Program-made: the position numbers and the translations under genes
In this document: positions 8,676-16,254 of the stretch, piece by piece
How positions within the stretch are numbered: position 1 is the stretch's first letter
Layout of the letters: the number at the start of each line of letters is the position of its first letter
Assembly (NCBI GenBank): GCA_013791675.1
Contig: VMTI01000023.1
Span: 1 to 22,708 of the forward strand
DNA from: a bacterium
GTDB taxonomy: Bacteria; CG03
Length of the DNA stretch: 22,708 bases
Direction of reading: 5' to 3'
The notes under the pieces: generated by a model
Told to the model about the DNA's origin: nothing
The model's database searches: none
The model's input: only the letters and a program-made list of their open reading frames with translations

Positions 8676-8705
8676 TTTATACATTAAAGAAGGCAACTTT
8701 GTCAA
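8676..8705 (-). promoter_or_regulatory. Near-consensus sigma-70 promoter for the coiled-coil pair
   Basis: On the minus strand a perfect TTGACA (8700-8705) is followed by an 18-base spacer and TATAAA (8676-8681). Initiation near 8669 would give a leader of about 40 bases before the ATG at 8628. This is the best promoter match I see in the window and suggests strong expression of the two giant proteins. Confidence 0.65.
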
Positions 8706-8719
8706 TTTGCCGCAAAGGC

Positions 8720-8749
8720 TTGTGTTTAGGCAGGGGAATTTGGTAACAT
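8720..8749 (+). promoter_or_regulatory. Possible weak promoter for uridine phosphorylase gene
   Basis: TTGTGT (8720-8725) and TAACAT (8744-8749) are separated by 18 bases, about 32 bases before the start codon. The match is only moderate (3/6 and 4/6). It is proposed mainly because the gene is divergent from its left neighbour and needs a promoter in this 152-base gap. Confidence 0.25.
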
Positions 8750-8767
8750 TGCTGTAAATTTAGTCAT

Positions 8768-8773
8768 AGGAGG
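8768..8773 (+). promoter_or_regulatory. Shine-Dalgarno AGGAGG that fixes the udp start
   Basis: A full AGGAGG lies 7 bases before ATG 8781. An in-frame TTG at 8775 is only 1 base from it and cannot be the start. This is the strongest ribosome site in the window. Confidence 0.8.
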
Positions 8774-8780
8774 CTTGATT

Positions 8781-9533
8781 ATGAGTGAGAAAGAGTATCA
8801 CATAGCGCTGGGAAAAGGTGATGTGGGAAGGTATGCACTTCTTCCGGGAGACCCCGGGAGAACGGAAAAAATCGCGAAATATTTTGACAACGCGAAGGAA
8901 GTCGCGTATAACCGCGAATACCGGACATTTACGGGTACCGTCGACGGCATTAAAATAAGTACGACTTCAACAGGCATAGGCTGCCCTTCAACGGCCATCT
9001 GCGTAGAAGAACTTATAAAATGCGGAGTCGACACTTTCATACGTATAGGAACAGCAGGGTCGCTTCAGAAAGAAGTGGGCCTGGGTGATGTGGTAATTTC
9101 CACAGCAGCCGTGCGCGAAGAAGGGACAACGCGGCAGTATATCCCCTTAAGCTATCCCGCCGTCGCCGATTTCGGCGTGACACAGGCGCTGGTTGAAGCG
9201 GGCAACAAACTGCACATAAAATATCACACCGGCATCTCTCACTGTAAAGACGCTTTCTATACCGAAGGCGCTGACATGGACGAGCTCCCTCTGGGCGGAA
9301 ACACAAGAGCCATGTGGAACGCGTGGTATAAGGGAAATGTCCTGGCCACTTCCATGGAATCGGCGGCGCTGTTTGTCGTTTCATCCATAAGAAGAGTTTA
9401 CGCGGGAGAAGTGCTCGCCATAATAGGCCTCACTTACAACGACCAGCCGATTGCGAAAAAAGTGGGTGTGGACGAAGCCATAAAAATGGCCATTGAAGCG
9501 GTAAAAATTATTGAAAAAAAACGCAATTCCTGA
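8781..9533 (+). CDS. udp: Uridine phosphorylase
   Basis: The 250-residue protein belongs to the nucleoside phosphorylase family NP-I and is close to the 253 residues of E. coli Udp. It would convert uridine and phosphate to uracil and ribose-1-phosphate in the cytosol for pyrimidine salvage. Visible motifs are GDPGR near the N-terminus (phosphate contact), GTAGSL from residue 90, a PAVADFG segment like the Udp PAVADF, CKDAFY, and MESAAL at 192-197 (ribose-binding Met-Glu). The start is set by the AGGAGG at 8768. It appears monocistronic: it is divergent from the coiled-coil pair and followed by a hairpin and a candidate promoter before the next gene. A related purine or 5'-methylthioadenosine phosphorylase is less likely given the Udp-like PAVADF segment. 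Confidence 0.9.
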   Translation: MSEKEYHIALGKGDVGRYALLPGDPGRTEKIAKYFDNAKEVAYNREYRTFTGTVDGIKISTTSTGIGCPSTAICVEELIKCGVDTFIRIGTAGSLQKEVGLGDVVISTAAVREEGTTRQYIPLSYPAVADFGVTQALVEAGNKLHIKYHTGISHCKDAFYTEGADMDELPLGGNTRAMWNAWYKGNVLATSMESAALFVVSSIRRVYAGEVLAIIGLTYNDQPIAKKVGVDEAIKMAIEAVKIIEKKRNS

Positions 9534-9537
9534 AAAC

Positions 9538-9563
9538 CCTGATGGTATAAATACCCCGTCAGG
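9538..9563 (+). other. Inverted repeat (hairpin) between udp and the DUF5693 gene
   Basis: CCTGATGG (9538-9545) pairs with CCGTCAGG (9556-9563) over 8 base pairs, one of them G-T, around a 10-base A/T-rich loop. No T-run follows, so it is not a classical intrinsic terminator. It could mark the end of the udp transcript or be an operator, because the loop and 5' arm overlap an extended -10 sequence. Confidence 0.4.
9543..9551 (+). promoter_or_regulatory. Candidate extended -10 element of the large operon
   Basis: TGG followed by TATAAA fits the TGn-TATAAT extended -10 pattern. No good -35 lies at the right distance, as is tolerated for extended -10 promoters. Initiation near 9558 would give a leader of about 25 bases before ATG 9583. 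It lies inside the hairpin at 9538-9563. Confidence 0.35.
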
Positions 9564-9582
9564 CATGGGGAATTAACACGCG

Positions 9583-11472
9583 ATGAAAAAAAATAACGTC
9601 ATATTCTTTTTTCTCTCGCTGGGGTTTGCTTTTTCCGTTTTCATGCTCTCTAAAAAAATAGAACTTGAAAAAACGCTTAAAACTATAGAGACGGCCGTCG
9701 ATTTCAGCGACATACGCCAGCTTGCGGGAATTTCCGGAAAAAGCATTAATGAAATAATGTCCGATATTAAAGATGTCGGCGTCACCACCATAGGCATAGA
9801 AGAATCCACCATCAGGGAACTGAGCGACAGAGGCCTGATTATTCTTGCCGACGGCAGAGAGGTTGATAAATGGAAATATATTTTCAACCGCGCACCTTCT
9901 TTCCTTGAATCGCGTCAGATTGTCAACATATCGGAATACGCGTACGTCTTCACCGAGAACCCTTCTCTGGGGATGATGATAAAAAATGCCCTGCTTCTGA
10001 AACTTCCGAAGGTGTCCGTTATCGGCACTTACACAGGCCAATACTACCTGGTTATCGCACGAGTGGAGAAACTTGCGCTGGAAAACATAGGATTAGGTTT
10101 TTGGGATGAAGAAGTTAATTCCATAAAAGCCTCCGGATTCAATTATGTTTTAAGGCCCCGCCACGACTCTCTGGTAACAGACGGCTGGATTGACGCTGTT
10201 TTTGACAAGTACGCGGGTGACGAAAAATTAACCGGAATCCTCTCGTCGGGAAATAGAATTCCGGGGTCATCCGAAAAGCTCGCTGAAATATCAGGAAGGC
10301 TCAAAATACCTTTCGGTACAATAGAATTCGCCGACACCGGAGGCGCGGATGAGACGGCAAAACTGCTGGGAAAAACATTTCTTTGCTTTTCCCCAAAAGG
10401 CAAAAGCGCTTCCGCGAAAATAACAGCCTGCCTGCGGGCGTTAAGAGAAAGAAATGTGCAGCTTCTTTATATACATCCGGCGGAAGAAACTTATTCGGAA
10501 TTCCTATCTTACGCGGGGGCAATCAAACGCGGTTTGATTGAAAACTCTTTCAAAAGCGGAAAATTCCAGCCTCTGCCTTTATGGAACGGCAACTTCTACG
10601 CGTTTTTTTTCATAAGCCTCGCGGTATTCGGCGGCGCTCTCTGGCTTTTATCCGTCGTAGCGAACACGGGAAATCAGTTTGAAATAGCCTATGTCGTTAT
10701 TGCGCTGGCCGGGTCAGCGTTTTTTTCCTCTTTTACGTCATGGCGGCTCTTTATCGCGTTTCTGGCCACCGTGACATTTCCCGTGCTTGCCATATCCAAG
10801 ACATGGCCGAAAACGGCGCTCTCTCCGCTGGTGGGCGCCCTATGGCTGTTCTTCAAAGTTTCGCTCGTTTCTCTGCTCGGCGGGATTTTTGTTTCGGCAA
10901 TCCTTTCATCCACGGATTTTATGGTGAAAATAAACAGCTTCCGCGGGGTGAAACTCTCACTTATACTTCCTCTCGCTCTCGCCTTTGTTATTCTTTACGG
11001 TCGGGAAAGAAGCTATTTTTCAACAAGTCTCGGCCGGCTCTGGCACAAGCGGCTTGAGGTGAGGCATCTTTTTTTCGGTATCAGCATAACCGCTTTTCTG
11101 CTTCTTATGGTTTTAAGAAGCTCCAATAAGCTGAGTTTCATACTGCCGTTTGAAATGGAAGTGAGAGAAGCTCTTGAAAAATTCTTCTTCGCGCGCCCGC
11201 GGTTCAAGGAATTCGCGCTCGGCCATCCTCTTATGATACTTGGATTTTACTTTTACTCCATAGCTCCTAAAATAAAAAAAATACATTTCCGGCCGCTGAT
11301 CATTCTCGGCCTTATCGGACAGGTGTCCATAATAAACACTTTCGCCCACACTCATTCGCCTATAGCCATATGCCTGTTCAGAACGGCGAACGGCCTGGCG
11401 CTGGGGGCGCTGCTGGGAGCGGGGCTTATCGCGGCAAACAGCTTTTTTAAATTTATAGATTTAAGTGACTAA
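9583..11472 (+). CDS. DUF5693-family polytopic membrane protein
   Basis: The 629-residue protein has one N-terminal membrane helix (about residues 5-22), a soluble probably extracytoplasmic domain to about residue 333, then roughly nine membrane helices. It fits DUF5693 by layout, by the ISGKSINEIMSDIKDVGVTT-like N-terminal region and by the late FAHTHSP motif from residue 587. The family's function is unknown. In many Bacillota a DUF5693 gene sits next to csaB, as here, which suggests a role in exporting or modifying a cell-wall-linked glycan; that is inference. The start ATG has only a distant GGGGA (about 10 bases). It is the first gene of the long operon and overlaps csaB by 8 bases. Confidence 0.75.
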   Translation: MKKNNVIFFFLSLGFAFSVFMLSKKIELEKTLKTIETAVDFSDIRQLAGISGKSINEIMSDIKDVGVTTIGIEESTIRELSDRGLIILADGREVDKWKYIFNRAPSFLESRQIVNISEYAYVFTENPSLGMMIKNALLLKLPKVSVIGTYTGQYYLVIARVEKLALENIGLGFWDEEVNSIKASGFNYVLRPRHDSLVTDGWIDAVFDKYAGDEKLTGILSSGNRIPGSSEKLAEISGRLKIPFGTIEFADTGGADETAKLLGKTFLCFSPKGKSASAKITACLRALRERNVQLLYIHPAEETYSEFLSYAGAIKRGLIENSFKSGKFQPLPLWNGNFYAFFFISLAVFGGALWLLSVVANTGNQFEIAYVVIALAGSAFFSSFTSWRLFIAFLATVTFPVLAISKTWPKTALSPLVGALWLFFKVSLVSLLGGIFVSAILSSTDFMVKINSFRGVKLSLILPLALAFVILYGRERSYFSTSLGRLWHKRLEVRHLFFGISITAFLLLMVLRSSNKLSFILPFEMEVREALEKFFFARPRFKEFALGHPLMILGFYFYSIAPKIKKIHFRPLIILGLIGQVSIINTFAHTHSPIAICLFRTANGLALGALLGAGLIAANSFFKFIDLSD

Positions 11473-12409
11473 AAGAATATTTGCTGCCGGATATTTCGGC
11501 TACGGCAATTTCGGTGACGAACTCATTCTTGATATTTTCAACCTGCGCATGAGCGGATGGCGCGTAACGCGCGTCAAGCGCATGAAAACAAAACCTTTCG
11601 CCGCGCTTATGGCGATTATCAATTCCGACGCTGTCGTTTTTCCCGGAGGGTCCATTTTCCAGGACGAGACATCATCACTGTCTCTTTTTTTTTACGCCGC
11701 TGTAATTTTCGCCGCGGCTTTAGCCGGAAAACCGGTGTTCCTGCTTGATTCTGGTCTGGAAGTAAAAAAACCGCTTAATAAAGTAATACTCCGGATGGCG
11801 TTAAAACTCGCGGCCTTTGTCAGTGTACGCGACAGCGCTTCTTTCGCCCTCGCGCGAACGCTTGGCATAAAACCTCTTAAAAGCGCCGACTGCGCTTTTT
11901 CGCTTGAAAACATTGTCAGCCGCGGACTTTTTCCGCCGAAGACAATAGGCGTTATACCACGCGGAAACGGTATTCGCGGGACATTTCAAAAAGCGATTGA
12001 GCTATGCGGAAAAAAATATCCAGAGGCGGAATTTAAATTCGCTGTTTTAAGCGGGAAAGATTTGCCTTTGGCAAAAGAGCTCGGACGCGTGCGCGGATTA
12101 CAACCCCTCATTATAAAGAATCGGAACCACATGGAAAAATTTTTCGGGGAATGTGATTTTTTTATTCTCGCTCCTTTTCACGCGCTGGTAATCGGAGCCT
12201 CCTCCGGCGCAAAATTTGCCGCGATTGCATATTCCGTTAAGGTGACGAATTTCCTGACGGACATGGGAATGGAATCCTGCATTTTTCCGGGCGATGAATC
12301 CATGAATTTTTTAGAAAATGGAAAAAATCAAGCGCGACGGATGCGCATCGCAGAAGAATGCGCTTTCCAAATCTTTCTAAATTTATTAAAAGATAAGCTG
12401 AAATTATGA
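11465..12409 (+). CDS. csaB: CsaB-like polysaccharide pyruvyltransferase family protein
   Basis: The 314-residue protein starts at GTG 11465, inside the end of the DUF5693 gene. Family motifs are GYFGYGNFGDE (residues 9-19), FPGGSIFQDETS (59-70) and SVRDSASFALA. The C-terminal half has H239-A-L-V-I-G-A and a KVTNFL segment resembling the CsaB DPKv-x-x-f region. CsaB transfers pyruvate from phosphoenolpyruvate to a wall polysaccharide, making the ketal to which SLH-domain S-layer proteins bind. Two departures are visible. The usual glycine triplet GGGS reads PGGS at 60-63. The usual M-R-L-H motif reads A-P-F-H at 236-239, so the Arg two residues before the His, thought to contact PEP, is absent. 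Family membership is clear, but pyruvyltransferase activity is uncertain. Confidence 0.75.
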   Translation: MTKRIFAAGYFGYGNFGDELILDIFNLRMSGWRVTRVKRMKTKPFAALMAIINSDAVVFPGGSIFQDETSSLSLFFYAAVIFAAALAGKPVFLLDSGLEVKKPLNKVILRMALKLAAFVSVRDSASFALARTLGIKPLKSADCAFSLENIVSRGLFPPKTIGVIPRGNGIRGTFQKAIELCGKKYPEAEFKFAVLSGKDLPLAKELGRVRGLQPLIIKNRNHMEKFFGECDFFILAPFHALVIGASSGAKFAAIAYSVKVTNFLTDMGMESCIFPGDESMNFLENGKNQARRMRIAEECAFQIFLNLLKDKLKL

Positions 12410-13017
12410 AACTTCTTATTAAAGCTGATAACCTCTGGCTGGAAAACAGCCGCTCGGTCGTTTTTAAAAACGCACATATTGAAATAAAAGCTGGCGAATT
12501 TATCTGGCTGGAAGGCGCTCAAGCCTCCGGCAAGAGCATGCTTATGGGCATTCTGAGCCAAAAAAGAAAGCCCTCGAAAGGCATCATCTCATCCTCCCTC
12601 AGGGCTCCGCTGTGCAACTCAAAATGCACCCTTCTTGAAAACGAAAGCGTTAAAAATAATATAAAGGCCGTTCTACCGGAAAAGCCTTTGGACGACGCCG
12701 CGTTCACGGTGACGGAACTTTTAAAAAGCATGAATCTTTTCTCGCTCCGGAATGTGCCGGCGCGCGATCTTTCCCGCGGGCAGAGACAAATGCTGAATCT
12801 GACGACATTTCTCGCCCTTGACACGGAAATACTTTTGTTTGACGATCCTATGTCGGCGCTGGATAACGAATCACGGGTACTCTTTATACAGGCCGCCGAT
12901 AAAAAACACAGGCAGGGAGCGGCCATTGTCATATCAAGCACGCTTCCGTGCCCCGGCATCTGCCCCTCCGGAACCAGGCATTTTCTTCTTAAAAATGGAC
13001 AACTCAGCGAAGAATAA
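12406..13017 (+). CDS. FtsE-like ABC ATPase, degenerate
   Basis: The 203-residue ABC nucleotide-binding domain overlaps csaB by ATGA and ftsX by 23 bases. Walker A is intact (G37AQASGKS44), the signature is LSRGQRQ (122-128), and Walker B with D-loop reads ILLFDDP...SALD (142-153). Three residues usual for hydrolysis are missing. The Q-loop glutamine is not found in the APLCNSKCTLLEN region. The Walker B catalytic Glu is Asp147. The H-loop His is replaced by the SSTLP stretch (177-181). Position before an FtsX-like and an EnvC-like gene identifies it as the FtsE-like partner, which in E. coli uses ATP to switch EnvC-activated amidases at division. This version should still bind nucleotide but may hydrolyse slowly or not at all. 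The next best reading is a generic ABC exporter ATPase. Confidence 0.75.
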   Translation: MKLLIKADNLWLENSRSVVFKNAHIEIKAGEFIWLEGAQASGKSMLMGILSQKRKPSKGIISSSLRAPLCNSKCTLLENESVKNNIKAVLPEKPLDDAAFTVTELLKSMNLFSLRNVPARDLSRGQRQMLNLTTFLALDTEILLFDDPMSALDNESRVLFIQAADKKHRQGAAIVISSTLPCPGICPSGTRHFLLKNGQLSEE

Positions 13018-13789
13018 ACTAAAAGCGCTGGCAGCTCACACGCTTTTTCTGACATGCGCGGGAGCGCTTCTTATGTTCCGGGCGTCATCCGGAACATATT
13101 TTGAAAAAATCAGGCGCAGCATATTTATAACAGCCTACACCGAATGCCGCGGTGAAGAGGAGCTGGATGCTCTCAAAAATAAAATAGAAGCCGTTGAAGG
13201 CGTTAAAAAAACTGTTATTCTGACGGAAGATGAAGTATTCACGGCGCTTGAGGGCTCGCTCACGAAAAAGGACATTCTGCTTTCAATCGGGAACATAAAA
13301 ATTCCTTCGCTGTGTAAAATTTATCCATACACTCTCAACTACGAAAAACTCAGAAAAATTTCAGATACTATAAGCGCTTTCAGTGAAATTAAATATTCCG
13401 ATACCGGGGGCAAAGCCGTAAAAGGGCTGTTTATCTTCGCCGAGGATTTCCAAAAAGCCGTCATTTTTATAACAGCTCTGCTTCTGTTGGGTGTGTTATC
13501 GTCGGCTCTCGCCGCCGCTAAATCAATGAAATATCTTTCGGAAAGATTCCATTTTCTATCCGAAAGAGGCATTGCGCCAAAAAACATTGTTCTCCAATAC
13601 GCCGTTGAAATGTTTCTGATTCCCCTGACTTCCTTAATTGTCTCAATCCTTATACTGCTTGCTTTTCGGCAGTCAAACTGCGGAAACATTATAACTTTCC
13701 TTACTGCGCCGCAGATTATTCTGCTTATAGGCCTTTCCGCTCTTCCGGCGGCCGCCAGAGCGGCGGCCAGGCTCATAAAAAGTGCCTGA
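12995..13789 (+). CDS. FtsX-like membrane protein
   Basis: The ATG at 12995 gives 264 residues. The frame is open further upstream, but that part lies antiparallel to none and simply runs inside the ATPase gene, so it is not used. The layout is FtsX-like: membrane helix 1 (about residues 10-27), an extracytoplasmic domain of about 120 residues, then three helices (about 155-175, 205-225, 232-252). A loop FHFLSERGIAPKNIVLQYA resembles the FtsX segment that reads E-x-x-x-x-x-x-GA between helices 2 and 3, contacting the ATPase. FtsX transmits the state of FtsE across the membrane to EnvC. Sequence identity appears low, so the name rests on topology and neighbours. It overlaps the following gene by 8 bases if that gene starts at GTG 13782. 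Confidence 0.7.
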   Translation: MDNSAKNKLKALAAHTLFLTCAGALLMFRASSGTYFEKIRRSIFITAYTECRGEEELDALKNKIEAVEGVKKTVILTEDEVFTALEGSLTKKDILLSIGNIKIPSLCKIYPYTLNYEKLRKISDTISAFSEIKYSDTGGKAVKGLFIFAEDFQKAVIFITALLLLGVLSSALAAAKSMKYLSERFHFLSERGIAPKNIVLQYAVEMFLIPLTSLIVSILILLAFRQSNCGNIITFLTAPQIILLIGLSALPAAARAAARLIKSA

Positions 13790-15002
13790 TTTCGGACATA
13801 GAGGGGACTGCCCCCATTACGGACTAAGCCGTAGATTGGGACTGTCCCTGTTCGCGCTTCTAATTATTTTATCTGTTTCATCCTTCGCTTCAACTCTGGA
13901 TTTAAAGATGGACAAAATTGAAAAAGATATCCAAAGCAGCAATAACGATTTCACGGCTATAACGGAAGAAATAATCAGGATTTCCGCTCAAATTGACGAA
14001 CTCTCCCAAAAAAAGAAATCCGCCGCCGTAAAAATAGAAGAGGTTACAAAAAATATCCGTAATCTCACGCAGAAAATAAATAAACTGAACACTGATTATC
14101 AAACGCGCAGAAATAACCTTAGCTCTCTGATTGCCGAACTTGAACAAACAAATTTTCAAAGCCGCGCCGGCAGGAGCTTCACCGAAGAAAACGCAGCCGT
14201 TATAAAAAAACTTTGCGCCGCGGATGTTCTCTCCTCTGATCTTCTTATGGAGGATTTTGAAGAAGGCAGCAAAGTGAGAATAAAATCTTTCATCTTGTGC
14301 GATTTAATAATGAAAGTGAACGCTTTTGTGGAGTCCTGCTCCGTTAAACAGCGGGCACTGACGGAGAAAAAAAAAGACGTGGAAGAAAAAATAGAAGAAC
14401 TTGAAGTAGCGCTTGGTGAATTCACGGGAAAAATCGCTTCAAATAAAAAAATACAGTTGAGCTATAAAAAATCGCTGGAAGAACTCGGCGAGCAAGGCAA
14501 AAAACTAAGCGCGGATCTTGCGGAAAAAGAAATAAGCAAAAAAGAAATAGACGCGCTGCTGGAAACTTTTATGAAAAAGAAAAAAGACCTGCTCGTTGAA
14601 AAGAAAAAAGAGCAGGAACTGGCGGCGCTGCGCGGAATAATGCCCATGCCTGTTGAAGGCGACATCATAAGCGGCTTCGGCAAACAGAAACATCCTCTGC
14701 TTGATACCTATATAATCCACAGGGGAATTAAAATAGAAGCGTCAACCGAATGCGTTAAAAGCGTAAAAAACGGAACGGTTTCTTTTTCCGGATACTTCAA
14801 GGGTTATGGAAAAACTGTTATTATAGAACACGGCGGTGGCTTTTACACCGTGACGTCGGGATTTGATAAGATAGATATAGAAAAGGGCGACAGCGTGGAA
14901 ACATCCTCTAAAATAGGGAGCGTTCTACGCGGGGAAACCGTGTATTTTGAAATAAGGATAAACGGCGTGCCTGAAAATCCGGCCATGTGGCTGCGAAAGT
15001 AG
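13782..15002 (+). CDS. EnvC-like murein hydrolase activator (degenerate LytM/M23)
   Basis: Up to 406 residues: a signal-type hydrophobic helix (GLSLFALLIILSVSSFAST), a long coiled coil (about residues 40-285), and a C-terminal LytM domain ending PENPAMWLRK, like EnvC. EnvC is a periplasmic protein that, driven by FtsEX, activates amidases cutting septal peptidoglycan. The zinc site is lost, as in EnvC: in the H-x-x-x-D motif His313 remains but the Asp is Lys317, and the later H-x-H reads within YTVTSGFD. So it should be an activator, not an endopeptidase. The start is uncertain. GTG 13782 translates a REP-like palindrome cluster into about 18 extra residues, including RR before the hydrophobic helix. 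TTG 13836 would give 388 residues without that basic region. Neither has a good ribosome site. Confidence 0.8.
   Translation: MPDFGHRGDCPHYGLSRRLGLSLFALLIILSVSSFASTLDLKMDKIEKDIQSSNNDFTAITEEIIRISAQIDELSQKKKSAAVKIEEVTKNIRNLTQKINKLNTDYQTRRNNLSSLIAELEQTNFQSRAGRSFTEENAAVIKKLCAADVLSSDLLMEDFEEGSKVRIKSFILCDLIMKVNAFVESCSVKQRALTEKKKDVEEKIEELEVALGEFTGKIASNKKIQLSYKKSLEELGEQGKKLSADLAEKEISKKEIDALLETFMKKKKDLLVEKKKEQELAALRGIMPMPVEGDIISGFGKQKHPLLDTYIIHRGIKIEASTECVKSVKNGTVSFSGYFKGYGKTVIIEHGGGFYTVTSGFDKIDIEKGDSVETSSKIGSVLRGETVYFEIRINGVPENPAMWLRK
13803..13849 (+). repeat. REP-like palindrome cluster at the ftsX/envC junction
   Basis: Three small palindromes are packed in 47 bases: GGGG-ACTG-CCCC (13803-13814), TACGG-6-CCGTA (13818-13833), and the perfect GGGAC-T-GTCCC (13838-13848). 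The outer arms can also pair: bases 13803-13808 pair with 13844-13849, including one G-T at the end, giving a long imperfect hairpin. GGGGAC/GTCCCC cores of this kind are familiar from REP elements tied to IS200-like REP-associated transposases in many uncultured bacteria (from memory). No such transposase is in the window. Confidence 0.6.
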
Positions 15003-15015
15003 CAAGGAGTAATTT

Positions 15016-16254
15016 ATGAAAAAATTTTCAGCTTTTCTGCTCGCGTTTTTTCTCGGGGCGATGGCGTGGGGCGCGACCAAAACGGATTACGAGGATATGC
15101 GGCTTTTCAACGACGTGCTTTCTCTCATAGAAAGTAACTATGTGGAGGAAAAAGATTCTTCCGAACTGCTTGACGGTGCGATAAACGGCATGATCAAAAA
15201 ACTTGATCCTTTTTCTCAGTTTATGAAACCGGACGCGGCCAAACTCATGAAAAGTGAAACACAGGGTTTTTTCGGAGGCTTAGGTATAAAAATCACCATA
15301 CGCGAAAACTGGCTGACCGTAATCACCCCCATGCCCGGAACGCCGGCGTTCCGGCAGGGAATACTCCCCGGCGATAAAATAATCAAAATAGACGGAGAGA
15401 GCACGGAAGGCATAGATGTCATGGGCGCCGTAACAAAGCTCCGCGGCAAACCGGGAACGAAGGTGATAATCACCATAGCCCGGGATAAAGAAACTCAGGA
15501 TGTTACAATCACGCGCGAAGAAATAAAAATAGAAAGCGTTCCTGAAGGCAAATCCAAAATGCTCAATGACGGAATCGGGTATATACGGGTGACAGAATTC
15601 AATGAAAAAACTCCCGCCGATTTTGCCAAAATTTATGCCGAATTTGAAAAAGCCGGGATGAAATCTCTGATACTTGATCTCAGAAATAATCCAGGGGGCC
15701 TTCTCACCTCGGCGGTTGAAGTGTCAAAGCATTTCCTGGAAAAGGACCAGTTGGTTGTTTACACAAAAGGACGCAGAGCGAATTCGGACTTTAAATTCTT
15801 CGCGGAGAAAACTCTTCATAAAAAAATACCTCTGGTTGTTCTGGTAAATCACGGGTCGGCATCGGGAGCGGAAATCGTCGCGGGAGCTGTAAAAGACTGG
15901 AACAGAGGCGTACTTCTGGGAGAGAAAACTTTTGGAAAAGGTTCGGTGCAGAGCCTGATAAACCTTTCCGACGGCTCGGAACTCCGCCTGACAACAGCGA
16001 AATACTATACACCTTCCGGCATCTGCATACACGAAAAAGGCATTGAGCCCGATATTGCCGTAGTGCTTTCCCGAGAAGAAAGCATACAATTAATGCAGCA
16101 GTCCGAGAAAATTTACGGCTTACCCGAAAAAGGAAAAGAAGAAGCAGCAAAAGAAAAAATAAGCGACAGGCAGCTCGACCGGGCAAAAGAAATTCTTTTT
16201 GCCGAAATGAAATTCTCAGGCAGTTTGCCGCCTGCGGAAATTTCTAAAAATTGA
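15016..16254 (+). CDS. ctpA: C-terminal processing peptidase, S41 family
   Basis: The 412-residue protein has a signal peptide (MKKFSAFLLAFFLGAMAWGA), a PDZ domain (about residues 85-165) and an S41 serine protease domain. The catalytic Ser is probably Ser283 in GSASGAE and the general-base Lys is Lys308 in FGKGSVQ; the 25-residue spacing equals that of E. coli Prc Ser430/Lys455. A C-terminal extension rich in Glu/Lys follows from about residue 355. CtpA/Prc proteases act in the periplasm, often trimming lipoproteins or peptidoglycan endopeptidases, which fits placement after an EnvC-like gene. AAGGAG at 15004-15009, 6 bases before the ATG, is one of only two good ribosome sites in the operon. 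The gene starts 13 bases after the EnvC-like gene. Confidence 0.93.
   Translation: MKKFSAFLLAFFLGAMAWGATKTDYEDMRLFNDVLSLIESNYVEEKDSSELLDGAINGMIKKLDPFSQFMKPDAAKLMKSETQGFFGGLGIKITIRENWLTVITPMPGTPAFRQGILPGDKIIKIDGESTEGIDVMGAVTKLRGKPGTKVIITIARDKETQDVTITREEIKIESVPEGKSKMLNDGIGYIRVTEFNEKTPADFAKIYAEFEKAGMKSLILDLRNNPGGLLTSAVEVSKHFLEKDQLVVYTKGRRANSDFKFFAEKTLHKKIPLVVLVNHGSASGAEIVAGAVKDWNRGVLLGEKTFGKGSVQSLINLSDGSELRLTTAKYYTPSGICIHEKGIEPDIAVVLSREESIQLMQQSEKIYGLPEKGKEEAAKEKISDRQLDRAKEILFAEMKFSGSLPPAEISKN

Noticed and set aside
8775..8780. TTG start for uridine phosphorylase two codons upstream
   Set aside because: It is one base from the AGGAGG ribosome site; ATG 8781 is correctly spaced.
9559..10041. Minus-strand open frame of 160 codons opposite the DUF5693 gene
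   Set aside because: No domain or ribosome site is evident, and the + strand protein has convincing membrane topology and family motifs.
12818..12994. Upstream extension of the FtsX-like frame
   Set aside because: It runs inside the ATPase gene and would put a polar, proline-rich stretch before the first membrane helix; ATG 12995 gives a normal FtsX layout.
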